Shown here piece by piece: positions 1-10,090 of a DNA stretch of 64,000 nucleotides. The position numbers and the translations under genes were made by a program. A model generated the notes under the pieces. The model ran no database searches and was not told where the DNA came from. It worked only from the letters and a program-made list of their open reading frames with translations. Position 1 is the stretch's first letter; every line of letters begins with the position of its first letter. The DNA comes from Tachypleus tridentatus (taxonomy: Eukaryota; Arthropoda; Merostomata; Xiphosura; Limulidae), in the NCBI RefSeq assembly GCF_004210375.1, contig NC_134834.1, forward strand, positions 144,431,009 through 144,495,008, written 5' to 3'.

Positions 1-533
1 TATTTTGATAAAAATTGGATGAAAAATGAATTACTATGCGAACTAGACAGGTACCTCATACGTGATGAAGTTAGTCCTAAACATCTCTCCCAGATCAACA
101 TATATTTTAAACATGAAAATAAATAAATGAAAAAATAATAAATATATACATAGATATATATATAGAGAGAAGGAGGGAAAAAAGCCACCATCAAACTAGA
201 CTTCATACTGATAGAGCTAAAGAATATCTGTAAATGTAAACCAGTACATGGACATTGTGTATACCAGTACATGAACATTGTGTATACCAGTACATGGACA
301 TTGTGTATACCAGTACATGGACATTGTTTAAACCAGTACATGGACATTGTGTATACCAGGACATGGACATTGCCCTGAAAAGTGTCAAAGCAATTCAGCC
401 CACTCTGACTCTAAAGCAGTAACCAACACCAACCAACACTGCATGACTATACAAGTAAAGGAAGGAGGAAAAGGTTAAAGAGCACCTGACCCTCCAGGGT
501 ATATATATAATACCCAAAACCCGAGAGACAGAT
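1..533 (+). repeat. Dispersed repeat, copy A (runs off the window edge)
   Basis: This segment is homologous, in the opposite orientation, to 60235-60545. Shared landmarks include TATTTTGATAAAAATTG at the left edge, CCACCATCAAACTAGA (copy B lacks the ATC), ACTGCATGACTA and GACCCTCCAGGGTAT near the right end. In both copies the outer 100 bases read in one frame as FDKN, then KNEL, then a YLI and SPKHLS segment, which suggests a decayed coding region of a retroelement. Copy A also contains a 23-bp tandem array that copy B lacks. Confidence 0.75.
240..377 (+). repeat. 23-bp minisatellite, six units
   Basis: Six tandem copies of a unit starting ACCAGTACATGGACATTG run without gaps; units differ by a few substitutions, and the last diverges at its end (GCCCTG). 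The array sits inside dispersed repeat copy A at a point where copy B has no array. The 61-codon minus-strand ORF over it is merely the translation of the repeat. Confidence 0.95.
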
Positions 534-690
534 AGAGAAGGCAACTAGTTAACATCACCCTCCTCCAACACTTGGGCTACTCTTGTCGAACCTAATAGTG
601 GAATGTAACCATCAATCATTGAACGCAAACACGTCCCTAGATAATGGAACATATTTTGTTTTTTGGTGGTAACCGGACACGAACCCTAAA
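525..690 (-). mobile_element. Thr-like SINE, degenerate fragment
   Basis: The fragment has the body order AAGGCAACTAG, then CTTGGGCTACTCTTG, AATAGTGGAATG and CGAACCCTAAACC, matching the body and part of the tRNA-like end of the common SINE in minus orientation. It is strongly diverged and begins where the dispersed repeat ends. Confidence 0.6.
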
Positions 691-1705
691 CCTTCAACTT
701 GATCATTTCCTTTGCTAATCACAAAACCATACTCGGCCAGAAAATAAGCTAACTCCAGAAGTGTTCACAATACAACATACTTCTGAAGAAAGAGTGAAAA
801 ACAAGGGTTCGCTTTTTGGAATCATACATTGTGTTTCAATTTTAGGCTTCAGTCGCGTAAGTAAGCAACTAAAGAGTTCATCAAAATAATTGTAATATAA
901 CAATGACAGTAAAAAAAAATTAAGAAAAAATTCACCCATGTTTATTTTTATTGTAAGTTCTCTATAACCCGAAAGTTTTTATTTAGAATATGCTCTGTAA
1001 ATATGTTTACCTTCTATTTTAAGTGGTTGCTGTTACAATACTAGAGGATGAAGACCGATGAGCGACTGTTCGTGCTCATAAAACAGTCTTCACGGTAAAC
1101 TTAAACTCTCTTTTTTTTTAAATTAGTTTATTTATCACCAAGTAGCATTTTATTTAAATTTGTGTAATAAATACAAATCAAGTATCGGAATACGGACGGT
1201 ATTTATATTCTCTTAACAAACCCTTTGAAATCGATCGTTTATTTTTAACTTTCAAGATAATGCACTATAGTGCTTCAGAGATTATAAAAATGATGTTTCT
1301 CTACACATAAAAAATAAATTCTTACAGAAGGTTTTGGATAATTGCTCTTCTTAAGAAGTTTCACCTGTTAATACGAATAACCAAACACTTGATTATTATA
1401 CTCTTTTATTTTTATCTCTTCTTTATTCATTTCTTCGATAGATTTTGTGAGTAAATATTACAAATCGAACAATAAAAGTCTGTGTAATTATTTCCTGAAG
1501 AATGATATTAAATCACGAAACTGATGAAAGAAATTAATGAAGGAGAGAAAAACAGAAAGGTCTGATATTCGAGTGTTTGACTAACTTAAGACTTCTACTG
1601 AATATTCAGAAATAAAAAAAAATCATATACGACGTTGAATTTTGACATACATTATCAACACAAATTGGAATAACAGAATTCAAAATATGTTAAATTAATT
1701 CACAG
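691..1705. other. AT-rich sequence upstream of the EF-hand exon
   Basis: I see no supportable gene here. If the EF-hand exon belongs to a real gene, this is intron sequence. The short ORFs have no recognisable protein content. Confidence 0.5.
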
Positions 1706-1848
1706 AGCTCAAAGAAGCCTTTATGCTCTTCGACGAAGATTCGAACGGTATGATTACAGCAGCTGAGCTAGGAATTGTCATGAAATTGTTAGGACAACGT
1801 CCAACAGAAAATGAACTACGAAACGTGGTTTGGATGGTAGATAATAGG
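1706..1848 (+). CDS. Calmodulin-like EF-hand exon (partial gene)
   Basis: A 143-base open stretch lies between an acceptor TTCACAG (AG at 1704-1705) and a GTAAGG donor (1849). It begins with the last two bases of a codon. It encodes a helix (LKEAFMLF), a canonical EF-hand loop DEDSNGMITAAE with acidic ligands at loop positions 1, 3 and 12 and Gly at 6, then ELGIVMKLLGQRPTENEL, as in the first EF-hand and linker of calmodulin. Family knowledge: these are calcium sensor proteins. The methionine inside is not a start. No other exon of this gene was found, so the gene either has very long introns extending outside the window or is a broken copy. Confidence 0.8.
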
Positions 1849-2532
1849 GTAAGGATATTATCACTGGTCTGTTTCTTTGAGTTAACATTCAAATTTCTGA
1901 CACTAATTTTACTGACTGATAAGAGATTTCTTTTATTGCTTGTTGGAAATTTCTTTAATATACGTTTTGTAATTCTCCATTATATTAGCAGCTAGGCTAA
2001 GGAAAGGTTAATGAAAAAAAATTACACCAAATGCACCCCCTTAAAAAACAACAACAACTTTATGTTATACCTACGACCTGACTAGAAACTCCAATTTAGG
2101 GATCATAATCATTCGAACTGATAACTAATCCAATGAAGATAGCTACCTGGATATGTTCTAATATGCATTAGAATAAAGCATTTTTCTTACTGACATTTTA
2201 GATTTCCTTTGAAATCATGGCTCCAAACATTTTCTTTCAACATAAATTTTTAGCCGGGGCTTATCGGCTCAGTAAATGGCTCAGTTTTTCAAGTACAAAT
2301 TTTTACCTCAAAGCTCCGTAATATCTTGATCGATTTGAGATCTAATTACAGTTTGGAACTCAGGGGGTCAAAACTTTTCAATTGATGTATTTGATCATGC
2401 ACAAGTTCCCATATATTAATTTATTCTAATCCTGCCCAAAAGAACTTAAATTAGTCGGTAGTCTGGAGGAGATACTTGTGAGTAATAAAATCGAATCGGA
2501 TAGGCGCTTGTCTCACCCTTATTATAGCTGGA
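1849..2532. other. AT-rich sequence downstream of the EF-hand exon
   Basis: This is likely intron of the calmodulin-like gene. I looked for a second EF-hand loop on the plus strand and saw none. Confidence 0.4.
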
Positions 2533-2835
2533 GCATAAAGATGTTGTTAATAGAAAAGGGGAAAAAATCTCATAGGTTAATTTACTTTACTGAGATTTTA
2601 CCTCTTGTTAACATATCAGATTTTCTCTTGAAAGCATAAAGATGTTGTTAATAGAAAAGGGGAAAAAATCTCATAGGTTAATTTACTTTACTGAGATTTT
2701 ACCTCTTGTTAACATATCAGATTTTCTCTTGAAAGCATAAAGATGTTGTTAATAGAAAAGGGGAAAAAATCTCATAGGTTAATTTACTTTACTGAGATTT
2801 TACCTCTTGTTAACATATCAGATTTTCTCTTGAAA
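2533..2835 (+). repeat. Perfect tandem triplication, 101-bp unit
   Basis: Three back-to-back copies (2533-2633, 2634-2734, 2735-2835) appear identical by eye. Each unit starts GCATAAAGATGTTGTTAATAG and contains an imperfect inverted repeat (AAAATCTCA against TGAGATTTT with an 18-base loop, extended by GTTAAYA-type flanks). Identity across all units implies very recent amplification, or an assembly effect. Confidence 0.97.
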
Positions 2836-3096
2836 GCATTGCACCAAACACTGTCTTCTTACTTGAAATTTTATTAATTAGACAGATGACTCTTCTACAC
2901 CATAGAGACTTCAACACATAACTGCGTACAAGTTGTTATTCCCCGGTTTCCAGGATTTTACCCCTGAATCCTGTAGGATCAGTGTGTTTGGAAACCAATC
3001 GTAAAGCTAAAGTATAATGACTACAAAAGACAAAATAAATGAACTGTGTAATACAGATGAAAAAATATATAATATTATATATTCTTATATTGATTG

Positions 3097-3215
3097 TTTA
3101 TTGTTAAGCACAAAGCTAAATAATGGACTATTCATATTCTGGCCATTGCATGTATCGATCCTGACTTTAAGCGTTATAAGTACTTAGACTTTATCGCTGA
3201 GCCACCAGGGGTTAT
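3097..3215 (-). mobile_element. Val-like SINE, diverged copy
   Basis: The order AAGCACAAAGCTAAATAATGG, then a GTATCGATCC block, GCGTTATAAG and a CGCTGAGCCACCAGGGG end follows the second tRNA-derived SINE family of this window in minus orientation (tail on the left). Confidence 0.6.
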
Positions 3216-3250
3216 ATGCATATATCAGTCGAAGTTTAAATTTAAATATT

Positions 3251-3518
3251 GTTTGTTTGAATTTCGCGCAAAGCTATTCGAGGGCTATCTGCTCTAGCCG
3301 TCCGTAATTGAGCAGTATAAGACTAGAGAGAAGGCAGCTAGTCATCACCACCCACCGCCAACTCTTGGATTACTCTTTTACCAACGAATATTTGTATTTA
3401 CCATAATATTATAACGTCCCCACCGCAGAAAGAGCGAGCATGTTTCGTGTGACTGGGATTCGAACCCGTGACTCTCAGATTACGAGTGGAATGGCTTAAC
3501 CATCTGGTCGTGCCGGAT
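3251..3518 (-). mobile_element. Thr-like SINE
   Basis: The copy is nearly full length in minus orientation: GTTTGTTTGAATTTCGCGC tail, body with AGGCAGCTAGTCATCACC and CTCTTTTACCAACGAATA, then the tRNA-like end with GGGATTCGAACCCGTGAC and a closing GGTCGTGCCGG. No clear target duplication was found. Confidence 0.9.
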
Positions 3519-3831
3519 CTTGTGATTATTTTTCAAAAGTAATTTCTTATGATTAAGTGAAATAAAAATATTATAAAAATACGATGGTATAACATTTAAC
3601 TTCAGATAAAATAAACCTTTATTTCTCAATATTTCAGTTTTACACTTTTATCAAGATGTTGCAGCACGAAACGCGAAGACATTTTAATATATAATTGTAG
3701 GCTAAGACTTTGTTCGTTTTATTAGTATTATTATTTATAGTTAGGTAGTCAGTTATCACCATTAGATTTCATCAAGGAACATAGGGCCGCAATCGCTTGC
3801 GGATTCTTCAAGAGGTATTTTAAGTGAGGTT

Positions 3832-4074
3832 GCTAGCCCGCTGCATCAAGCCGTCCCTAATTTAGTAGTGTAAGACTAGAGGGAAGGCAGCTAGTCATCA
3901 CCCCCCACCGCCAACTCTTGGGCTACTTTTGTACCAACGAATAGTGGGATTGAGTGTCACATTATAACGTCCCAACGGCTGGGAGGGCGAGCGTGTTTAG
4001 CGCGACGCGGGCGCGAACCTGCGACCCTCGGATTACGAGTCGCACGCCTTACGCGCGAGGCCATGTCAGGCCCG
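3832..4074 (-). mobile_element. Thr-like SINE, tail-truncated
   Basis: The body and tRNA-like end are well preserved (AGGCAGCTAGTCATCACC, GGGAGGGCGAGCGTGTTTAG, GCCATGTCAGGCC). The T-rich tail is missing. The GC-rich head keeps CGCGACGCGGGCGCGAACC, the subfamily also seen at 35432-35715. Confidence 0.88.
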
Positions 4075-4313
4075 TTATTATTTATACAATTGCATTCATT
4101 TCTACTGGGGCTTTTGACATAACGAAATGAGCGTGTAGTGTGGGTTCAACTTTGAAACTCATTGGACGGTTGAGGAAACGATTAAAGTGATACTAAATGC
4201 GTGTTAAATAAGATTAACAGTAATTTTTTATTGATTTCATTTTTGAATTTAATAGTTCATTTGTTACTTCGGTTTTGTGAATATTTAATTTGTATTTCAA
4301 ACGATTTCGCTTG

Positions 4314-4536
4314 ATTTGTTTTGATTTGCGGAAAGCTAAATGTGGGTTATTTGCGCTAGCCGTCACTAATTTAGCAGTGAAAGCCTAAAGGGAAAGGCAG
4401 CTAATCAACACCACCCGCCAGCAATCTTTGGGCAACGTGTTTCTTTTACCAATAAATAGTGGAATTGAGAGAATCATTATAAACCGTGACCCTCAGATTG
4501 CGAGCCAAACACGCTGACCACCTGGCCATGTAGGGT
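4314..4536 (-). mobile_element. Thr-like SINE with internal deletion
   Basis: Tail, body and tRNA-like end are present, but about 40 bases before the end of the head are missing (the block normally containing the CGAGCATGTTT segment). A GTATTTC motif occurs on both flanks and may be a decayed target duplication. Confidence 0.82.
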
Positions 4537-4639
4537 CGTGTATTTCGACGAATTAGTAGAGATAAGACAAGTTATCAAGTCAGCGAATTAACTGTATTGT
4601 TTGTCTATTATGAAATGTAGGCCTATTAGTAAACATAAG

Positions 4640-4712
4640 TTTACTTGTACTTGAAACTGTAGAATAGACGGCACTTACCTGTTGTGGAGACACAAGTGTA
4701 GAGGACGACTTG
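4640..4712 (+). repeat. Solo arm of the right-edge foldback element
   Basis: TAGAATAGACGGCACTTACC followed by TGTTGTGGAGACACAAGTG and GAGGACGAC matches the arms of the foldback at 63439-63550. Here only one arm is present, so this is a diverged partial copy. Confidence 0.65.
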
Positions 4713-6598
4713 TGCCTATAAAGCTAGAATTATGTTGAATTGTTTACCGAATAATTTGCATTTTTATATTTAAGTATTTTTTGGGAATTTTATAAAAAAT
4801 ATTTAAAAAACAAGAACTGCTCCGTAGTATCTACTTTGATCTTTTTTATTTTCCTGTAGGTTGCAGATATAATTTAATTAATTTACTTTTTCGTAATTAT
4901 AGTACACCTACACTAAATAATTTCTTTTTAGTTCAGTAATGCATCTAAAAGCATAAACTAATGCCCTATAACGATTATAATTTAACTGGGTTTCTGAGGG
5001 AAAAAGGAGCTTTAATTAATTACCTTAGCTGTTTGATTTCAACCGCACGAGATAAGCTTTCAAACTGGAGATGAAACTGACAAGCGTGAACAGTATACAT
5101 CATTCGATAGATTAAAACTTTTGTCTTTCTTTTGGTTATAAATGATATAGTGTAAAAAACCTCAGAGAGAATTATTGGCAAGTTGTGAGAGAATGTGACA
5201 GTTAGGTATGGCATTTGGGTCTGATTTTCTAGTCTATAAGTATTGACTATAAAAACTAGACTCAATATATTATAATGAGCAATTTACTTTAAATTCTATA
5301 TTTCAAAGAGAGATTGTAAGTAAATTAGAAAAGAGAGAAGATCTAAAAATTAAATGTCACTATTTTCATGCTAAGGGAGGTTGAGGATTATTTAAGTAAT
5401 TTATTATAAATTAAGAGCTTAAAGTTTATAAAGTATTAAAATTTGATTTATTATATATTTTAATGTCGAATTTATTTGCATATATCTATTGCAATACAAT
5501 AGTACATTCTGTTGTGTGTTGTATGTCCATGTAATTACTTCGCAGGGTGTTGATGGATCTTTATGAAAATTGGTGTGGAGGTTCATTGGATCAATGGGGA
5601 GATAGACGCAAACTTGCGATTTCACATTTTGTGTTTTGAAGTTTTTATGGACGTTTTTTTAAACAATTACATATAAGGGAAGCAACTTTTAATATCCTAA
5701 GATAACCTTTCATTAATAATTTATTTACGTAACTTTCCTTTAGGAGACGAGTATGTCAGTTAGGTTAATAAATATTTCATTGTACGTTGCGTTTGGTTTT
5801 TGGTCATATATTTTGAGACAGTAGGAATATTGGGCTTCCATGCGAGCTAGCAAGCATGAACATAAGAATTAACCGATATATATTGTCCTTTTAATTACAT
5901 AGATTATTGGAACAGTAACTGTTCAGTAGGAGCTAAATTAGGTTAGTGACCTTTAATTTTTTACCAATTAAAATCAATACACATCAGAATTAGAGTATTA
6001 TTTTTATTAACATCAAATTATTTATTCATTTCACATATCAGTCAACACTGTAAATTAAGCTAACTTATTAAAGTTGCAATTGAAGAAGTAAAATGCTTTC
6101 ACTACTATCAAGCGAAGTGGATTTCACATACTTCTTTTTACTAAATAAGCTGAAAGAATCCATCCAGTAATAGAAACTGCTATAACATTGGCGTCAGGAG
6201 GAGAGGTTACGATTAACATCAACTAGCCTTCAATGTGAAAATTGATGGGGGTTTACATTAGCAAGTTTCATGAAATTTGGCTTAATATCTATGCTCATTG
6301 AGCATCTTAGCTCCACCTCTAAATTTGTCAGTAAGCCGAGATCTTTATCTAGACTTGAGAAAATCTAGCGTAGAAAATGTTCACTCACACGCCCATGTGG
6401 ATCCAAATACGGAAAATAATTTCGAAATTGCTATCTTTAAATTTGGAAGACTCATTTATCAGAATAGTGAGCCACATCTCTGATAGGACATTTTTGTTTA
6501 CCTTTTATGTGTTCTACACTTTGCAAGGTAAGCGTCTCGTCTTGAAATCCGCACTTATTTAAAGACAAAAAAAAAGATGTAATTTCCTTACTGAAAGT
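4713..6598. other. AT-rich intergenic sequence
   Basis: I see nothing supportable here. The ORFs of 60-80 codons on both strands look like chance openings in AT-rich DNA. Confidence 0.5.
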
Positions 6599-8429
6599 TC
6601 ATAAGTCAAATTGAAATGGATCATACAAAATTTTAAACATCAATTTCAAATTTTTAAATTCGGAGAAACGTGATTCAAATTTTTGAGATAGATTTTTGAT
6701 CCAGTTTACACATAAATCATCTTTAGCATCAAAAAAATCATAGTCCTTATTATGTTTTAGAAAACTATTCATCTTTGCGAAATGTGTCAAATCATTCTTA
6801 TGTAATTGTTTCACAAGGAGGTTTAGCTTTAACTGAAATTCACGAATAGACTGTGATTGCTCGCTTTTTATTTTACCTCTTCCTTGAAGCTTCGTATTCA
6901 AATTATTCAAGTGACCCATCATGTCAAACAGAAAATGCAAATCACACTGCCATGACAAAGTTTCAATTTCATGGAAATTTTTAATCTTACCTTTTCAGCA
7001 AGATACTCTTTTATTTGAGGAAATAAGGAAGTAAATCGTTCCAAGACTTCTCCTCTAATTAAACATCTTACATTTGCAAAATCAGTAAGATCATCAAAAG
7101 TACAGTCACTGCTTTTCTTTAAAGGCTCAACAAATTGTCGATGGATGAGAAAGCTTCCATGTCTAATATAATTCACAATTTTTACAACAATATCCATCAA
7201 TGTTTTTCAATTCATCACTTTTAGACATCTGAGCACATAAGTTTTCCTGATGCGAAATGCAATGGAAAGATGGCAGCGTAAACTTCACATTATCTTCAAT
7301 TAAATACTGCTTCAAAAGAGAAACAAATCCTAATTTCGTCCCAGTTTTTTAAAATCCAGATTGAATTTTTTGAAATTTCAAGAAAATTTTCAGAGGTTTT
7401 CCACATGCTCGATCTCGTAATCCACAAAGACCAAGCATTTCTTCCCTCACTTGAAGATCTCAAGTTATATATGGAACCAAAAATATCAACTGTGCAGTGT
7501 CACTAACATCTGTTGACTCATCTGGTACTAAAGAAAAATACAGACAGTCTTTTAGTTGTTCAAGCAACTGATTTTCTATGTCTTTCGCTAACTCTAGCAT
7601 TCTGTGGATAATTGTTCTTCGACTTAATTGCAAATTAGTTACCTTTTGAAGAATATCTTAATTTTGAATCATATTTCTCCAACAGAGTTTTAATGACCAC
7701 AATCATTATTTCTTTTACTAGTTCAGCATCAGAAAATAATTTCTTTTTTGAGCTAGAATCCAAGCAACTCTATAGCCAGCTAACGTAACTAATTCTATCG
7801 ATGATAAAAAAAATTTTAGGCCTCCTTTGTTCAGAAAGTTGTGCTTTCAGACGGCTAATTTCATTCATACGATTTTTGCTATTAACTGGAAATTTTGCAT
7901 AAAATTCGTTGTGAAAATTGTTAAAGTGTTGCTTAAGGTTGTATACTTTATTATTCCTAAAAACTTTGTTACACAAGAGAAACACTGGTTTATTATTTCC
8001 TTCAATCACTGCAAATTTCAACTCCCAACTTTCATTAAATTCTCGTTTCACGTTTTTCGAGTCACGCGTCATTCTCTCTTTTTGGCAGTAAATGCCAAAA
8101 TCAATTAAGTTGTCTTTATTTTCTGGGTGTTTGCCATCATCAAGATTATTTTGCTTTCGAATTATCCACTTACCATATTACGGGATTAAGAACAAAATAT
8201 ATATAAACTTGTAGGTTGCATAATAAAAATATGTTTGCAACTGCATGCAAAACAACGCACACTCGAAAACAAACATCTAAACCAAGACTGACGTTACAAA
8301 ATTTGCTGATTACCAAATATGTGATAAAAGATAAATTGTGGGAAAAAAAGATTCCTAAACTCGAGCTGGCCACAACTGTGCTATCCACTGGTCACATGTG
8401 GCCAGTGGCCATGGAGTTGCCCACCCCTG
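6599..8429 (-). pseudogene. hAT transposase relic, GTF2IRD2/Charlie8-like
   Basis: Reading the minus strand from 8429, the terminus CAGGGGTGGGCAACTCC is typical of hAT elements. At 8072-7770 comes a BED-like zinc finger segment (LLCNK, later LKQHFNNFH) that has lost its first cysteine. Around 7600-7450 a DESTDVSDTAQL motif contains the first catalytic aspartate. At 7300-6930 follow HQENLCAQMSK and ILVKIVNYIRH-like segments, and at 6958-6599 WQCDLHFLFDMMGHLNNLN through YDPFQFDL. These are in the order of the hAT-derived part of human GTF2IRD2. Several frameshifts and stops break the frame, and the C-terminal dimerisation region and the other terminus are missing. Confidence 0.85.
8385..8408. 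promoter_or_regulatory. Subterminal near-palindrome of the hAT relic
   Basis: A 24-base near-palindrome centred on CACATGTG, with arms CCACTGG and CCAGTGG, lies just inside the hAT terminus. hAT transposases are known to bind short subterminal motifs, so this may be such a site. The role is inferred from position. Confidence 0.4.
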
Positions 8430-8643
8430 CTTCATGACATACGAGACTAATGACAACGTAATTGAAAATGAAAGTTCACTCCAAAATTACAAAGAAACCC
8501 TTTTTTATAAAAAAAAAAGCATGTTGTTATTCTTACAAGAGAATAAGAAAAGAGGGCACCTCATCTACACTTGAGCGAATTGACATCTAGGAAAAGTTAA
8601 CGAAAGAAACATGTTTGAGCACTGCTATGTTTCAAATGGAGAA

Positions 8644-8925
8644 GGCCCGGCATGGCCAAGCGCGTTAAGGCGTGCGACTCGTAATCCGAGGGTCGCGGGT
8701 TCACATCCCCGTCGTGCCAAATATGCTCACCCTTTCAGCCGTGGGGGCGTTATAATGTGACGGTCAATCCCACTATTCGTTGGTAAAAGAGTAGCCCAAG
8801 AGTTGGCGGTGGGTGGTGATGACTAGCTGCCTTCCCTCTAGTTTTACACTGCTAAATTAGGGACAGCTAGCACAGATAGCTCTCGAGTAGCTTTGTACGA
8901 AATTCAAAAAACAAACAAACAAACC
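8644..8925 (+). mobile_element. Thr-like SINE, full length with target duplication
   Basis: This 282-bp copy is the best reference in the window. The head is a Thr(CGU)-like tRNA sequence: A box near TGGCCAAGCGCG, anticodon loop CTCGTAA, B box GGTTCACATCC. A body and a CAAA-repeat tail follow. It is flanked by a perfect 10-bp duplication, AAATGGAGAA, at 8634-8643 and 8926-8935. It is a retroposed element and not a functional tRNA gene. Confidence 0.97.
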
Positions 8926-9089
8926 AAATGGAGAACTATAGAAAAAAGTAAAGGTTTGTAAACTTTTAAGTTAACAAAGAGTGGAAAACATATAGTACAA
9001 CCAGATGCTACCCCACATTTTAAAAGGAAACTTAAAACATATAGGTTAACATATATAGTATGGAATTTTAAACTCACATTTGTTTGTAG

Positions 9090-9205
9090 ATAAATACAAA
9101 GCTATGTAGTAACCCATAGTTGTGCTATCCCAACCATGGATATCAAAATATGATTTTTAGCACTGTAAGTTTACAGGGTTACCACTGTTCCACTGGGAGC
9201 ATTTT
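9090..9205 (-). mobile_element. Val-like SINE
   Basis: ACAAAGCTATGTAG, a TGTGCTATCCCAACCATGG block, TTTAGCACTGTAAGTTTACA and a final CCACTGTTCCACTGGGAG follow the second SINE family in minus orientation. Confidence 0.65.
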
Positions 9206-9659
9206 ATTCCAAGTTTATAAAATTTTCCAATACACTTCAAACACTATACGTTGGCTAAAAATAAACAAATGTTCTATAACAAGTTCACACTAATCTATAC
9301 AATGGCTACTTGTGCATAACCATTCTGACTTGAGGGAACAAAGTTAGCAACGCCTACTGTTAAATCTTGGGTTATCTTGTCTTCCCACATAGTGATTTCA
9401 TAATCTTATTGTGCACCCAAAGTCCTAAAGAGCAGAGTATTTTCTTGTGGCAAGAGGACGCAAGCTCTGATATTCATAGTCCAAGCATGCTAACTCTAGA
9501 TTTGGTAAATTTCTATGTATGTAGGGACCAGATTCTTTTATAGTAGGTGTCTGTGACTTATTGGCGATAAATTCAAACAATAAACGAAAAGTACCACAAT
9601 CCACTTGTTTCAAAATAATATATTCCAAGCAAGTCAAACGTATGTACAAAAATTCTTTA
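9206..9659. other. Intergenic sequence
   Basis: I see no supportable gene. The 79-codon minus-strand ORF at 9664-9425 has no recognisable domain. Confidence 0.4.
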
Positions 9660-10090
9660 CACATACGTTGGTTCAGTTACTTTAGAACCCAATTGACATG
9701 ACGAATTATTTCTTCCCTCCTCTTTTATCCCAATATTATCAGTGATAGATTCACTTGCTTTACTCTGTTGGTTACTGCAATAGTATACAAGGTTTTAAAT
9801 AATTATCGTTTACGTCAAAAGTTCGCATAGGTTAATTTAGTTACTTTATAATTTAACTAACAAGACGAATTATTTTTCCACTGTTTCTTACTGCACAATT
9901 TGCAATGAATTCGCTTACGTTACCCCGTGGGTTACCATAGTTGTAGCCAGAAATTTAAATAATTGCCTCCTTTTTCGTTAAAGCCAACACAGGCAGTTTC
10001 AATTACTTTAGAACATCCTTTGACAAAGCAAATTATCCTCCTTATTTCTGTTAAACTCACTTTAAAACATCACTTGTTACTTTCAGTACA
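9660..10090 (+). repeat. Degenerate tandem triplication, about 163-bp period
   Basis: ACGAATTATT recurs at 9701 and 9864, with AGCAAATTAT at 10027 (spacing 163 and 163). AGTTACTTTA-type motifs precede each, and TAAATAATT ends the first two units (9796 and 9956). The units share order but have diverged strongly, so this is an old array. Confidence 0.7.

Noticed and set aside
203-388. 61-codon minus-strand ORF with repeated VHVLVYT-like units
   Set aside because: It is the translation of the 23-bp minisatellite; 23 is not a multiple of 3, so it has no stable protein repeat and no start context.
2533-2835. CRISPR-like direct repeats
   Set aside because: The 101-bp units are contiguous and identical with no spacers, and the genome is eukaryotic.
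7827-8108. 93-codon plus-strand ORF
   Set aside because: It is the antisense shadow of the zinc-finger end of the hAT transposase relic.
8644-8720. tRNA-Thr gene
   Set aside because: It has A and B boxes and an anticodon loop, but it is the head of a 282-bp SINE with a target duplication and many sister copies.
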